Of a stretch of DNA of 64,000 nt, positions 45,301-54,525 are shown in pieces. This DNA is from Streptococcus hillyeri. GTDB lineage: Bacteria; Bacillota; Bacilli; Lactobacillales; Streptococcaceae. The DNA lies in assembly GCF_003686955.1 (NCBI RefSeq), contig NZ_RCVM01000003.1:102559-166558 (forward strand), given 5' to 3'. The notes under the pieces are model-generated. The model searched no databases, was not told the DNA's origin, and saw only the letters and a program-made list of their open reading frames with translations. How positions within the stretch are numbered: position 1 is the stretch's first letter; each line of letters begins with the position of its first letter. The translations under genes were made by a program, and so were the position numbers.

Positions 45301-47822
45301 GGATTAGCATATTTTTGATCCAATCCACCAAGTAAACTCTTAGTAACTTGGTCTAACTGTTTATCTTTATTGTTATTAGTTTTATAATTTGATTCGCTAT
45401 TCACAAATCCTTTAGCTCCGCCATTATCATTATATTGAGATCCTGCAATAGCATCGCGTCCAGTTGCATCAAAGAAACCATATTCTGGTAATTTTATAGC
45501 GTTACCAATACTGGCCTTAACCTCGTCACCTTCTCCTTTGAGATAATTTCCCATACTATCCCAACCTTCGCCATAGGTGACGATTTTTTTATCAATTTTG
45601 TCCAAAGCTGTGCGGACATCAGACAATGTCTTGGTATCAAGGTCACTCATGGCATCAAAACGGAAACCATCAATACCATATTCTGTCGCCCAGTACACAA
45701 CAGAATTAACAATGAATTGGCGCAGCATGCGAGAATTTGATCGAACGGCATTTCCAACGCCGACATCATTATTCATAGCACCATCGCCATTAACAGCATA
45801 ATAGTATCCTGGAACAGTCCATTCAAATGGATTTTCTTGACCATGGTAGAGGTGATTATAGACCACGTCCAAGACCACATTAATGCCAGCTTTATGGAGA
45901 CCATTTATCATTTCTTTTAGCTCTTGAATACGAACTTCTGGTTTACTTGGATCACTTGAATAAGAACCATCAGGAACATTATAGTTTTTAGGATCATAGC
46001 CCCAGTTTTGCTGATTGTTATGGACACCATCTTCTTCAGCGCCCGCTATTTCGCTATCTTTTTCATCCCCTTTATCCAATTCTGGAACTGTTTGGAAATC
46101 ATTAACTGGCATCACTTGAACATATTTAACACCTGTATATTTAAGGTAGTCAAGTCCAGTCATTTGATTGCCGTTTTTTGTCCCCTCTTGAATAAGACCT
46201 AAGAAATTGCCTCGTTTTTCCTTATCAACACCCGATTTTGGATCAATTGAAAAATCTCGAACATCAATTTCCATAACACTCAATTCAGATAAAGAAGAAA
46301 CTCTCTTGGCATTTCCTTGAGTTACCTTACTACCATACTTACTCGGATTTAAAATGACTGAACGAGAACCATTTTGAACAACGCCGACTGAATAAGGGTC
46401 CTGAGTTTTAACGGTTTGATAAACTTGTTTTTGAGGAACAATCTCACCCTTATCATCACGCTCAATTTTTCCACTAGCATAGAAGGCAGCAATTTCCTCC
46501 CACTTAGCTTCATTATCCCCTAAAATAGTTTTTTTAGTCTCTTTACCTACCTGATAGTCTGGCCCATTTAATAATTCACCAGTAACAGAGTTACGGTATT
46601 TATAATATGCTCTTTCCCACTTGCCTGTGCTAACTTCTTTTTTATGTTCTTCAGCTTGAATAAAGTAAGCATTTGGAATTTCTAGCTCATAATCATAAGA
46701 CAGCATTTCGGCAGTTTCAAGTTTGTATTGCTTCAAAAATGCTTCATTTATTTCAAGTGACCAGACACCAATAGTATTATTTTTATAGTCACTGCTATCA
46801 ACATCAGTACCTCTAGTCATAGCAACTGTGGCTAGTTTATCTGATTTTGGGTCTGTTGATGATTGATAAAAATTTACCTTAACTGTTTTAGCAGTTGGTG
46901 CCCAAAGATTAATCTTAGCTGTTTTACCATCTTCATTTAAAGTTGCACCAAGTCTTCCTGCCTTACCAACAGTTTCAAAGTTATCAGGTTTGTTTGGATT
47001 GACAATTTTATCAATATAGGCGTAAGTTTCATCAAATTTTGGATCTTGGGCAGAAACTTGTGAATACCAACTTTGAGAAACCCCTTGATTATTTTTTTTA
47101 TCTTTACCAATATAGACATGGGTATCAGCAAACTCATTGACAGTGGCAACCATGTTGCTGGTTTGTTTATTGTTCCAATCAGGTTCACCATTATCTTTTG
47201 CTTTGGCAACAATATAATTAATATAAGTCTTATCTTTATTAGCTTGCAAAGTAGCTTCGTGTTTACTACCATTAAAAGCCATTGGAGTAAATTTACCATC
47301 CGGGCCACTTTCCCAAGTCCAGACTCCATAAGGTCCTTGTGCATCTGTCTCAAAATGAATTGTCACTGGTTTCTTTTCGACAAACTGCTCAATAGTAACT
47401 TCCTCTGGAGCTTCTACAGATTCAGTAGTTGAAACCGACCGAGCAGTTCTTGGTTTAGGAGTAGATTCTTCTTCCGATACTGGTGCTGAGTTTCCTTCCC
47501 TTGAATTGTCTTTAGGTGTTATTTCTATACCAGTTACTTCTGAATCTGATTGGGATGAAACTGCAGGAATCGTTTCGGTTTCAGATACTGAAGTTACGGG
47601 TTCTTCTTGTCCAGCAGAAGCATTACTGACCTCAACTGCGGATGGCTGTGATTGATCGATTGTTATAGAATCCACTGCTGCATCATTTGCAGAAACCGTT
47701 TGCATTCCTATTGCAAAACTAATTGCCGTAAGAACACTAGCTCCAAACAACCATTTCTTACCCGATTTCCACATTCTAAAACCAGTTACTTTTTTATCAA
47801 CAAATTTATTTTTCTTAGACAT
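42315..47822 (-). CDS. pulA: Cell-wall-anchored pullulanase, type I
   Basis: A 1835-residue surface enzyme hydrolysing alpha-1,6 links of pullulan, glycogen and branched starch. Order: signal peptide of KxYKxGKxW type (FRMWKSGKKWLFGASVL), Ser/Glu-rich segment, CBM41-type starch-binding module (about 150-260), CBM48-like domain (RLGATLNEDGKTAKINLWAP), GH13 barrel with DVVYNHLYHG, nucleophile in FRFDAMSD (about D723) and acid in YGEGWDS (about E752), then MucBP-like beta domains with TYAKQ/VTYA edges, eight 20-residue Pro-rich repeats, and the sortase signal LPKTGEEE with membrane anchor and KSKK tail. The ATG at 47822 follows GGAGAC. Its promoter has a cre-like site, implying CcpA repression. 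Confidence 0.95.
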   Translation of the reverse strand: MSKKNKFVDKKVTGFRMWKSGKKWLFGASVLTAISFAIGMQTVSANDAAVDSITIDQSQPSAVEVSNASAGQEEPVTSVSETETIPAVSSQSDSEVTGIEITPKDNSREGNSAPVSEEESTPKPRTARSVSTTESVEAPEEVTIEQFVEKKPVTIHFETDAQGPYGVWTWESGPDGKFTPMAFNGSKHEATLQANKDKTYINYIVAKAKDNGEPDWNNKQTSNMVATVNEFADTHVYIGKDKKNNQGVSQSWYSQVSAQDPKFDETYAYIDKIVNPNKPDNFETVGKAGRLGATLNEDGKTAKINLWAPTAKTVKVNFYQSSTDPKSDKLATVAMTRGTDVDSSDYKNNTIGVWSLEINEAFLKQYKLETAEMLSYDYELEIPNAYFIQAEEHKKEVSTGKWERAYYKYRNSVTGELLNGPDYQVGKETKKTILGDNEAKWEEIAAFYASGKIERDDKGEIVPQKQVYQTVKTQDPYSVGVVQNGSRSVILNPSKYGSKVTQGNAKRVSSLSELSVMEIDVRDFSIDPKSGVDKEKRGNFLGLIQEGTKNGNQMTGLDYLKYTGVKYVQVMPVNDFQTVPELDKGDEKDSEIAGAEEDGVHNNQQNWGYDPKNYNVPDGSYSSDPSKPEVRIQELKEMINGLHKAGINVVLDVVYNHLYHGQENPFEWTVPGYYYAVNGDGAMNNDVGVGNAVRSNSRMLRQFIVNSVVYWATEYGIDGFRFDAMSDLDTKTLSDVRTALDKIDKKIVTYGEGWDSMGNYLKGEGDEVKASIGNAIKLPEYGFFDATGRDAIAGSQYNDNGGAKGFVNSESNYKTNNNKDKQLDQVTKSLLGGLDQKYANPSQQLNYVEVHDGKTLYDLLKKYNESDDDAKLKNRVQLATAMSALSQGIHFSQMGQEFARTKNHKHNTYNAGDVYNKIDWELVGKNPDMVNFYKALVAFRTQEPLMHLTDYKDINGKDNRTPKMVITNAQDNSGIITYELRGDKGGKYVVVFNNNTSPDHGGRLTLGGQESWYYGGKLDQQPLNPEGNRGQINEKNDFTNAFVVLSNSKGLYDKIGQTVGTETVTLDHLSATIFYIPAEPKLSEIKTSKQTITYVDKKGTPLTDVPAKERKVSFVTVTKQDPNFKFTFEKSQLTTKENDLGHKQNILTGLRDNAEVTYAYYAEDLNGNPVEVSEKPSLDAKGVPVSESKNIIWKLASEAGGFVKGATDSQLPMGYTNNENEWLNKIRYYLTSVSHPNVKGYKVVDISPESSGDLNEVKILPLSIVNNQDIKVTYAKQSRAIIVSKADPENDLQDVDKVPSYGYFVDGYDGKDIVFDDKLIKLDRLGYTYTVNGKSTLAEAVAATPNFGEENRVFEVLYTPNDAKVKVEFIDVDNGNAVVAHNEIAGKVGEQFKVTTTTDLVDKAKYDILEGQFDKEKLHYFDKVDDTDAISQVIKVMLAHKHEIRQIETINRVIYKGVPNQHPKETVVTWTVDKDLVTNVVTYKPHQDKTVIETPEIENYHADEKSIVFENSTGVVQPMDQTKEVVYKAIKPLMTLTPAFIPMKKLTPATVPMKELEPSFRPLTPLTPATVPMKELEPSFRPLMPLTPATVPMKELEPSFRPLTKLTPATVPMKELEPSFRPLTPLTPATVPMKELEPSFRPLTKLTPATVPMKELEPSFRPLTPLTPATVPMKELEPSFRPLTKLTPATVPMKELEPAFRPLTKLEPAQRIETLKVEALIQPEKPELFLPEDFKSETLSQLSESKGPLSNTSEVEVLVQSEILSENSRNSDITVMSLEVTNSAKSSLSSKEDTSVLLPKTGEEEQLYLTMLGGLLFTLAMAGVGISDKSKKVND
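42718..43197 (-). repeat. Eight 60-bp tandem repeats in pulA
   Basis: Each unit encodes LTPATVPMKELEPSFRPL plus two residues that alternate TP/TK (once MP), forming a 40-residue higher-order pattern. Synonymous differences between units are few and shuffled. It lies in the wall-spanning region before LPXTG; copy number is probably variable between strains. Confidence 0.9.
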
Positions 47823-47852
47823 AGATGTCTCCAATCTTAATATTACACCATT

Positions 47853-47881
47853 ATTATGCAAGCGTTTTCTTTGTTTGTCAA
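47853..47881 (-). promoter_or_regulatory. pulA promoter with cre site
   Basis: Minus-strand -35 TTGACA (47876-47881), 17-bp spacer, -10 CATAAT (47853-47858). Plus-strand TGCAAGCGTTTTCT (47857-47870) matches the cre consensus at 13 of 14 positions and fills the spacer. Confidence 0.75.
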
Positions 47882-47984
47882 GAGTTTTAATAACAATAAA
47901 ACATTTTCACGCATTTCTGTTTATTTTTCAATAATTAACAATGGTTTACCGAAATTTCTCTGAAAAATGTTGCTTTATAAGAAC

Positions 47985-48016
47985 AAGAAAAAGCCTCGAA
48001 CAGTGTCGAGACTTTC
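47985..48016 (-). terminator. Terminator of the P-type ATPase gene
   Basis: CTCGA/TCGAG arms with flanking AG..CT pairs around ACACTGT, followed on the minus strand by CTTTTTCTTG. Confidence 0.75.
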
Positions 48017-48031
48017 CATTTTCATATTGTG

Positions 48032-50719
48032 TTAAATGGCTTTTTCATCGTGTCCAAGGGCACGCTGAACAGCTTTCACAATTTCAACAATGACAAAGGC
48101 TAAGAAACTACCAATAAGAACAACCAACCATTGGCTCAAATCAAGGTGAGACACGTGGAAGATTTTTTCTAAGAATGGTACTGTTAGAGTGGCTACAAGC
48201 AGTAAGAGTGAGCCAATAATTGCCCAGTTAAACATTTTGTTTTTAAATGGACCAACGGTAAAGACAGATTGGTAAACTGACTTAACGTTGAAAGCATGCA
48301 CTAACTGAATTAATCCAAGCGTTGCATAAGCCATTGTAAGGGCATCTGCGTGGATGGCATGGTAGTCACCAACGTGAACTGGGTTCGCGATAGCATAACC
48401 ATAGACACCAAGTACAAGGGCACCTTGCATCAAGCCTTGGTAAGCTACGGCACCAAGAACACCACCTGAGAAGAAGCTTGAGTTACGTCCACGAGGTTTG
48501 TGTTTCATGACACCTGGCTCAGCAGGTTCCATACCAAGCGCAATCGCTGGAAGGGTATCTGTTACCAAGTTAATCCAAAGAAGGTGAACTGGCTCAAGAA
48601 CATCCCAACCAAACAAGGTAGCAAGGAAAATTGTCAACACTTCAGCGATGTTAGCTGAAAGCAAGTATTGAACAGTTTTTTGAATATTTGAGAAGACCTT
48701 ACGTCCTTCTTCAACGGCAACGATGATGGTCGCAAAGTTATCATCCGCAAGGACCATGTCAGAAGCTCCTTTAGATACTTCTGTACCTGTAATACCCATA
48801 CCGATACCGATATCAGCTGTTTTCAATGACGGTGCGTCGTTTACACCGTCACCAGTCATGGCAACGACTTTACCTTCATTTTGCCATGCTTTAACGATAC
48901 GAACCTTGTGCTCAGGCGATACACGCGCATAAACTGAATACTGTTTGAAGACTTTTTGGAATTCTTCATCCGTCAATTCATTGAGTTCAGCACCAGTGAA
49001 GACATGGTCTTCTGTATCATTAGGATCAATGATTCCAAGACGTTTGGCAATAGCTTCCGCTGTATCTTGGTGGTCACCAGTAATCATAATTGGACGGATA
49101 CCAGCTTCCTTAGCAACGGCAACGGCTTGCGCTGCTTCTGGACGTTCTGGGTCAATCATCCCTACCAAACCAGCAAAGACAAGACCATTTTCCACAACTT
49201 CTGTTTCAAGCGTTGGAATTTCTGACTCGTATTTGTAAGCCATCATAAGGACACGAAGCGCTTCTTTGGCAAGAGATTTATTGGTTGAAAGAATCGCATC
49301 TTTATCCGCATCTGTAATCGGACGAACAGTACTGTTTTCTTCAATTTGTGTCACACGTTTCAACAATTGATCTGGCGCACCTTTAACAGCAACCAAGTAA
49401 CGTCCGTCTGCCAACTTATGAATCGTTGACATCAATTTACGATCTGAGTCAAATGGTAATTCAGCCACACGTGGTTCAGCTTTCAAGGCATCACGCACAT
49501 CGAAAGCGTGGTCAAAACCAAATTGAACAAGAGCTGTTTCCGTTGGGTCACCGATAAGTTTGCCGTTTTGGTCAACTTTTGTATCGTTGGCAAAGTTCAT
49601 GACACGAAGGGTCATATTGTCATCTGCGATATCATCTGCAGCATCAAAGACTTGACCGTTGTAGTAAACTTTTTCAACTGTCATTTGGTTCATTGTCAAG
49701 GTACCAGTTTTATCTGATGCAATGATTTCTGTTGAACCAAGTGTTTCAACCGCTGGTAATTGACGAATGATTGAGTTACGTTTCGCAAGAACTTGTGTTC
49801 CCATTGAAAGAACGATGGTAACAACTGCTGGAAGTCCTTCAGGAATAGCAGCTACCGCAAGAGCTACCGCAGTCATCAATGAATCAAGTGGCTTCTCACC
49901 ACGGACAAATACAGAAACCACAAATGTAATTGCAGCAATAACAAGCACAGCATATGTCAAGACTTTAGATAAGTGGTGCAAGTTTTGTTTAAGTGGTGTG
50001 TCAGTCTCTTCAGCATTAGCAAGCATGCTCGCAATGTGACCAACTTCTGTGTACATACCAGTGTTTGTAACAACACCGATACCACGTCCGTAAGTGACGT
50101 TTGAGTTTTGGTAACCCATATTCACACGGTCACCAAGACCTGCATCTTCAGCAAGCGTTACAGCCAAGTTTTTCTCAACTGGCACAGATTCCCCTGTAAG
50201 AGCAGCTTCTTCAATTTTAAGCGAAGCAGCTTCTAACAAGCGCATATCTGCTGGTACCACATCACCTGCTTCAAGCATAACAATATCACCAGGTACAAGG
50301 TCTTTTGAGTCTACTTCTGTGACGTGACCATCACGGCGAACACGTGCCACTGGACTTGACATTGATTTAAGGGCATCAATAGCAGCTTCTGCTTGCCCCT
50401 CTTGGTAAACCCCAAAAGCAGCATTCAAGACAACTACCAAAAGAATGATAATCGCATCTGTTAACCCTTCAGTTCCTTCAGTGACAACTGAAAGTGCCGC
50501 AGCGACAAGCAAGATGATGATCATCAAATCCTTGAATTGATCCAAGAATTTTTGCCAGATGGTACGTTTCTCACCTTCATCCAATTCATTATGGCCGTAG
50601 GTAGCCAAACGTTTAGCTGCTTCTTCACCTGACAAACCTTTTTTAGACGTTTGTAAAGCTTCAAGAACAGCTTCCTCTGTCTGCGTATAATACGCCTGAC
50701 GGTTTTGTTCCTTAGACAT
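48032..50719 (-). CDS. mgtA: P-type cation ATPase (MgtA/CaxP-like Mn/Ca exporter)
   Basis: An 895-residue P2A-type ATPase with about ten membrane segments. LTGESVPV (actuator), IASDKTGTLT with the phosphorylated Asp at about 336, VAMTGDGVNDAPSLK and PEGLPAVVTIVLSMG (ion site in M4) are all intact. Sequence type is PacL-like, calcium or manganese. The yybP-ykoY manganese riboswitch directly upstream implies Mn2+ induces it. The pneumococcal homologue under the same riboswitch is the Mn exporter MgtA (also called CaxP), so export of excess Mn is the best inference. Start follows AGGAGGAG. Monocistronic. Confidence 0.9.
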   Translation of the reverse strand: MSKEQNRQAYYTQTEEAVLEALQTSKKGLSGEEAAKRLATYGHNELDEGEKRTIWQKFLDQFKDLMIIILLVAAALSVVTEGTEGLTDAIIILLVVVLNAAFGVYQEGQAEAAIDALKSMSSPVARVRRDGHVTEVDSKDLVPGDIVMLEAGDVVPADMRLLEAASLKIEEAALTGESVPVEKNLAVTLAEDAGLGDRVNMGYQNSNVTYGRGIGVVTNTGMYTEVGHIASMLANAEETDTPLKQNLHHLSKVLTYAVLVIAAITFVVSVFVRGEKPLDSLMTAVALAVAAIPEGLPAVVTIVLSMGTQVLAKRNSIIRQLPAVETLGSTEIIASDKTGTLTMNQMTVEKVYYNGQVFDAADDIADDNMTLRVMNFANDTKVDQNGKLIGDPTETALVQFGFDHAFDVRDALKAEPRVAELPFDSDRKLMSTIHKLADGRYLVAVKGAPDQLLKRVTQIEENSTVRPITDADKDAILSTNKSLAKEALRVLMMAYKYESEIPTLETEVVENGLVFAGLVGMIDPERPEAAQAVAVAKEAGIRPIMITGDHQDTAEAIAKRLGIIDPNDTEDHVFTGAELNELTDEEFQKVFKQYSVYARVSPEHKVRIVKAWQNEGKVVAMTGDGVNDAPSLKTADIGIGMGITGTEVSKGASDMVLADDNFATIIVAVEEGRKVFSNIQKTVQYLLSANIAEVLTIFLATLFGWDVLEPVHLLWINLVTDTLPAIALGMEPAEPGVMKHKPRGRNSSFFSGGVLGAVAYQGLMQGALVLGVYGYAIANPVHVGDYHAIHADALTMAYATLGLIQLVHAFNVKSVYQSVFTVGPFKNKMFNWAIIGSLLLLVATLTVPFLEKIFHVSHLDLSQWLVVLIGSFLAFVIVEIVKAVQRALGHDEKAI

Positions 50720-50746
50720 TTCGTCTCCTCCTTTGGTCTTTTCAAA

Positions 50747-50855
50747 ATAAAAAGACCTGTTTTATTCCAAACAAGTCTCGCGGTTTAAGATTATGCCGGA
50801 AATTAATTTCGTAATGACGACATAATCACGGGCTGACCCGTCTGCTACTCCCTTG
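50747..50855 (-). promoter_or_regulatory. yybP-ykoY manganese riboswitch with terminator
   Basis: Minus strand: GGGAGTAGCAGACGGGTCAG (with CCCG closing the first arm), a second arm, then the conserved CGAGACTTG. The 3' part AGACTTGTTT (50769-50778) can pair with AAACAGGTCT (50753-50762) ahead of TTTTTATTTT, forming a terminator. Ligand binding would hold CGAGACTTG in the aptamer and allow read-through, so the ATPase is an ON target. Confidence 0.9.
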
Positions 50856-51066
50856 ATATTTTTTTATTATATAAAAAAAACATGAAAAATACAAGTTTCA
50901 ATCCGAAAATTCATACATTTTTCTCCTACTAAAAGGCAACAATCGTGGACCTTGCAATTGGGCTAACGAAGTAAAAATAAGGTACTCCAGCTTATCTTTA
51001 GAACCAATTATACCTCTCTTCCAAAAACAGAGCATACCTAGTTTAGTCATAAGGACAAGAAAATAT

Positions 51067-51095
51067 TTTACAAGTCTGCCTATTAAAGGTACAAT
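51067..51095 (+). promoter_or_regulatory. Promoter of the DUF3397 gene
   Basis: -35 TTTACA (51067-51072), 17-bp spacer, -10 TACAAT (51090-51095). The first ATG follows after 6 nt. Confidence 0.6.
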
Positions 51096-51101
51096 AGCAG
51101 T

Positions 51102-51455
51102 ATGATGTTCTATAAAATTTTAGCCCTATCTTTTCTATTTTTAACACCACTATTTGGACTGGCTTTGGTCAAACTCTTTAGTCTTGAGCGTTTTAAGGTC
51201 AATTTTGCTGACTTAGCTCTACCAGTCTTTATGTTCGAGATTGTGATTGTTTCTCAAAAATTTTTCGTGCACTCCTACCTTCCTCATTATCTTCTTGTTT
51301 TAAGCCTTTTAGCAATTGGAGTGTCACTCTGGTTGTTTAAAACAAGCAGGGAGAATTTTACCTATCGTCGTTTTTTCAAATTCTTTTGGCGGTTAAGCTT
51401 CATCTTCAGCTTCTTTTTCTATTTGGCTGTGGTTATTGCCGTTTTTGCATTTTAA
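51102..51455 (+). CDS. DUF3397 family membrane protein
   Basis: A 117-residue protein with four hydrophobic segments (about 2-24, 35-52, 60-80 and 95-117) and a short basic loop (KTSRENFTYRRFFKF). Size and topology fit DUF3397, small membrane proteins of Firmicutes without known role. Two consecutive ATGs exist (51102 and 51105). No Shine-Dalgarno is seen. The -10 box lies 6 nt before the first ATG, suggesting leaderless translation. A strong terminator follows at once. Confidence 0.75.
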   Translation: MMFYKILALSFLFLTPLFGLALVKLFSLERFKVNFADLALPVFMFEIVIVSQKFFVHSYLPHYLLVLSLLAIGVSLWLFKTSRENFTYRRFFKFFWRLSFIFSFFFYLAVVIAVFAF

Positions 51456-51492
51456 AAAGTCTGTTCAGAATGACATCTGAACAGACTTTTAT
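51456..51492 (+). terminator. Terminator of the DUF3397 gene
   Basis: AAAGTCTGTTCAG and CTGAACAGACTTT, 13-bp perfect arms with an 8-nt loop, followed by TTTA. Confidence 0.9.
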
Positions 51493-51592
51493 ACTTATTT
51501 CTAGTGGAAGAAACATTTTAGCCTCACTTCGTTCGGTAGTCTATCAATAATATTAGAGGTTCAAAATGTAAATTTTGATTTTGGACAAGTAT
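51491..51592. mobile_element. Short MITE-like derivative, 102 bp
   Basis: Starts ATACTTA and ends AATTTTGATTTTGG..AAGTAT. The interior GAAACAT..CCTCACTTCGTTCGG..CTATCAATAATATTAGAGGTTC is the right-hand 90 bp of the 297-bp element, so this is an internally deleted copy. It abuts the preceding terminator. Confidence 0.6.
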
Positions 51593-51626
51593 TAGTCCAT
51601 CTCGCTCCGTAAGTTCGAAACAAATA

Positions 51627-51649
51627 AACCACCCGTTAGACGGGTGGTT
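51627..51649 (-). terminator. Terminator of the ftsK-VOC operon
   Basis: AACCACCCGT and ACGGGTGGTT around a 3-nt loop, followed on the minus strand by TATTTG. Confidence 0.75.
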
Positions 51650-51667
51650 ATGATCTGCAATAAGCCA

Positions 51668-52054
51668 TTATTCATGAATTTCTAAGGGGAGGCCATCTGG
51701 ATCAAAGAAGAAGGCCATTTTCTTTCCATCGAAATCATCATAGCGTAGTTCTTCGTGGCGGATGCCTAATTGATCAAATTCTGCTAAACAGGTTTCGACA
51801 CTTTCAACTTTAAAGGCTAGATGACGGAGGCCTGTGTGTTCTGGATTGGGCATAGCAGGGCGTTTCGGTGCATCTGGTTTGATAAAGATTTCTAAGGTCA
51901 ACTGACCTTTTTTCACATTGAAAAGAATGTCATTTTTTTCAGGACGAATATGTTCATCCAATTGTTCAAAACCTAAATAATCGACGTAAAATTGTCGCGT
52001 TTTCTCATAGTTACTTCCAATAATCGCGACATGATGCACAGTGTCTAAATTCAT
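51668..52054 (-). CDS. VOC (glyoxalase-fold) protein
   Basis: A 128-residue vicinal-oxygen-chelate protein: [20 protein letters not shown] begins the first beta-alpha-beta-beta unit (His ligand), E-ligand region LTLEIFI, then [10 protein letters not shown] (His) and [14 protein letters not shown] (Glu). The four metal ligands are in place. Similar small proteins are annotated as lactoylglutathione lyase-like, but the substrate is unproven. Its ATG overlaps the ftsK stop (ATGA), so translation is coupled to ftsK. Confidence 0.85.
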   Translation of the reverse strand: MNLDTVHHVAIIGSNYEKTRQFYVDYLGFEQLDEHIRPEKNDILFNVKKGQLTLEIFIKPDAPKRPAMPNPEHTGLRHLAFKVESVETCLAEFDQLGIRHEELRYDDFDGKKMAFFFDPDGLPLEIHE

Positions 52055-54414
52055 TGCTCTAATACCTTTCTTGGTTTCGTTCCCTCTGCTGGTCCGATAA
52101 CACCTGCTTCTTCTAATTCTTCCATGAGACGAGTTGCACGGTTAAAGCCAACTTGCAAACGCCGTTGTAACATTGAAGCACTCGCTTTTTGTGTTTCAAT
52201 AACCATAGCTTTTGCTTCTGCAAAAAGAGGATCGCCCTCAGAAGCTCCGCCTTCTCCATCAAAACCACCATCTGTTTCAGAAACGTCACCAGGGTCAAAG
52301 GACTCATCATAGTCAGCTTCTGCTTGATTTTTAACAAAATTAACAATTCGTTCCACATCGTCATCGGAGATGAACGAACCTTGCAAGCGAATTGGGGCAG
52401 ATTCTCCAATTGGATGGAAGAGCATATCTCCTCTACCAAGCAGTTTTTCAGCACCATTTTCACCTAAAATGGTACGTGAATCTGTTCCTGATGCCACGGC
52501 AAAAGCCACTCGTGATGGGACATTTGCCTTAATCAAACCGCTGATAACATCAACTGATGGTCGCTGCGTTGCCAGAATCATATGAATACCAGCTGCACGC
52601 GCCTTCTGACCTAGACGAATAATAGCATCTTCCACTTCCTTGCTGGCAACCATCATTAAGTCAGCCAACTCATCGACAATCACCACGATTAGGGGAAGGG
52701 GGACTTGTTTTTCTTGAGAAGAAGCGTTGTACTCAGCTACCTTGGCATTGTAACCTGCAATATTTCTCACACCGATATGACTGAATAATTCATAGCGGTT
52801 TTCCATTTCTTGAACAACTTTCTGCAAAGCTTTACTTGCCTTACGTGGATTGGTTACGACAGGAATTAAGAGGTGGGGAATATCATTGTAGACTGATAAT
52901 TCAACCATTTTAGGGTCAATCATCATAAATTTGACTTCATCAGGTCTGGCTTTCATGAGAATGGACGAAATAATTCCATTGACCGCAACAGATTTCCCTG
53001 AACCTGTTGAGCCTGCGACCAAAAGGTGAGGCATTTTAGCAAGGTCAAAGGACTTAGCTGTGCCATTCACCGCTTTACCAAGTGGAATTTCTAAGAGATT
53101 TTCAGGTTTGGCATCTGATTGTTCCCATAATTCGCGGAAGGAAACTGTCGCAATCTCTGAATTCGGAACTTCAATTCCCACTAAAGATTTCCCTGGAATT
53201 GGGGCTTCAATACGCACATCCTTAGCTGCAAGAGCCAAGGCCAAATCGTCAGCCAAGTTTGAAATACGGTTAACACGAACACCCACCGCTGGTTTTAATT
53301 CATAGCGCGTCACTGACGGTCCGATTTCTGCCCGCTCCACCTTGACTTCGATACCAAAGCTCCTAAAAGTATCCTCTAAAACTTTGATATTTTGTCGGAC
53401 AATATACTTTTCTTTCGTTTGGTTTTTCGGCTTATCTGGGGCAAAAAGATCAATCGTTGGTAATTGATAGAGGAGCGCTGCTTTTTTCGGTGAAAAATCA
53501 ACCGTCACAGGCTCATCATCCTCGACAGGCACTGCTTCTTGTGACAACTCTTGAGGAGCCTCCTCTAGCAGATGATCCATGTCATAGACCTCTTCGTCTA
53601 ATTGATAGCCTAAAATCTCTGGCTCAAAATCGTCTTCATAAGGTAGATTAGACACCTGTCCATCAACAGGCTCTAAGATTTCACCCGTTTCCGGATCGTA
53701 AGCTAATTCTGCCAGACGAGCTTCTTCTTCCAGTCTAGCTTGTTCTTGAGCGGCAGCTTCTTGTTGCTGTCTTTTTTCTTCGCGGCGGACAAAGCGTTCT
53801 TGGCGTTTCAACTCGGCATTGCTCTGCCATTTTTCAAAAGCTTGCGCAGTAAACTGTGATAGGTCATGGACATCCCAAGGGCTCATCAAAAACAGGCCTA
53901 GCAAAATGAATAGGGTGCCAATCATGAAGGTCCCAATATTGGTGACAAGGAAAGAAACTGGGGCATAAAGAATCGCACCAAGCATCCCTCCACCGACAAA
54001 GTGTTTGACTTCAAAAGCTGAGATATCCTTAGCAAGAAGACCAAGTGTTGTCTTGAAAACGGCTTTCCCAGCAAATGCCTTCATGGTAAATAGCCAAGCA
54101 TGCCACTCCATCAAAAGCCCCATCATGAAAATCACAAAACCACTAACCAATCCTTCTATCTTATGAAAAAACTTAAAGCCAATCAAATAGATCATGGTAA
54201 ACAGAAAGACTGGATAGGCTAGACTTCCTACAAAAAAGCGGCCAATATTGTAAAGAGTGGTTCCAAAAATGCCAATACGAAAGACTGCAAAAATCGAAAA
54301 AAGGACAACAATAACGGCTGTTATCAGTCGTTTAGTCGCCTGACTTTTTTCGAAATCTGCCTTGGTCTGACGTTTGGTAGAACGTTTATTAGATTGTTTT
54401 CGAGTATTTGACAT
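52051..54414 (-). CDS. ftsK: DNA translocase FtsK/SpoIIIE
   Basis: A 787-residue septal DNA pump that clears chromosomes from the closing septum and activates dimer resolution. Four N-terminal membrane segments (about 30-170), an acidic/Gln-rich linker, then the motor: alpha/beta domain with Walker [15 protein letters not shown], Walker [27 protein letters not shown] (R finger area), and the C-terminal winged-helix gamma domain [20 protein letters not shown] which reads KOPS-type sites. Full length. The last codon overlaps the VOC gene. Confidence 0.96.
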   Translation of the reverse strand: MSNTRKQSNKRSTKRQTKADFEKSQATKRLITAVIVVLFSIFAVFRIGIFGTTLYNIGRFFVGSLAYPVFLFTMIYLIGFKFFHKIEGLVSGFVIFMMGLLMEWHAWLFTMKAFAGKAVFKTTLGLLAKDISAFEVKHFVGGGMLGAILYAPVSFLVTNIGTFMIGTLFILLGLFLMSPWDVHDLSQFTAQAFEKWQSNAELKRQERFVRREEKRQQQEAAAQEQARLEEEARLAELAYDPETGEILEPVDGQVSNLPYEDDFEPEILGYQLDEEVYDMDHLLEEAPQELSQEAVPVEDDEPVTVDFSPKKAALLYQLPTIDLFAPDKPKNQTKEKYIVRQNIKVLEDTFRSFGIEVKVERAEIGPSVTRYELKPAVGVRVNRISNLADDLALALAAKDVRIEAPIPGKSLVGIEVPNSEIATVSFRELWEQSDAKPENLLEIPLGKAVNGTAKSFDLAKMPHLLVAGSTGSGKSVAVNGIISSILMKARPDEVKFMMIDPKMVELSVYNDIPHLLIPVVTNPRKASKALQKVVQEMENRYELFSHIGVRNIAGYNAKVAEYNASSQEKQVPLPLIVVIVDELADLMMVASKEVEDAIIRLGQKARAAGIHMILATQRPSVDVISGLIKANVPSRVAFAVASGTDSRTILGENGAEKLLGRGDMLFHPIGESAPIRLQGSFISDDDVERIVNFVKNQAEADYDESFDPGDVSETDGGFDGEGGASEGDPLFAEAKAMVIETQKASASMLQRRLQVGFNRATRLMEELEEAGVIGPAEGTKPRKVLEQ

Positions 54415-54481
54415 AGCATTATTATATCACGTTTTTCTCGTTTTGAGGAATGAAGGCTCATTGGTCACTGATTTCTAAAAA

Positions 54482-54518
54482 AAGAGACAAGCTCTCTAAA
54501 AGAAGTTGCTTATCTCTT
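54482..54518 (-). terminator. Terminator before ftsK
   Basis: AAGAGACAAGC and GCTTATCTCTT pair with one mismatch; the minus strand continues TTTTTT. It ends transcription from the upstream membrane protein gene. Confidence 0.7.
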
Positions 54519-54525
54519 ATATCGT

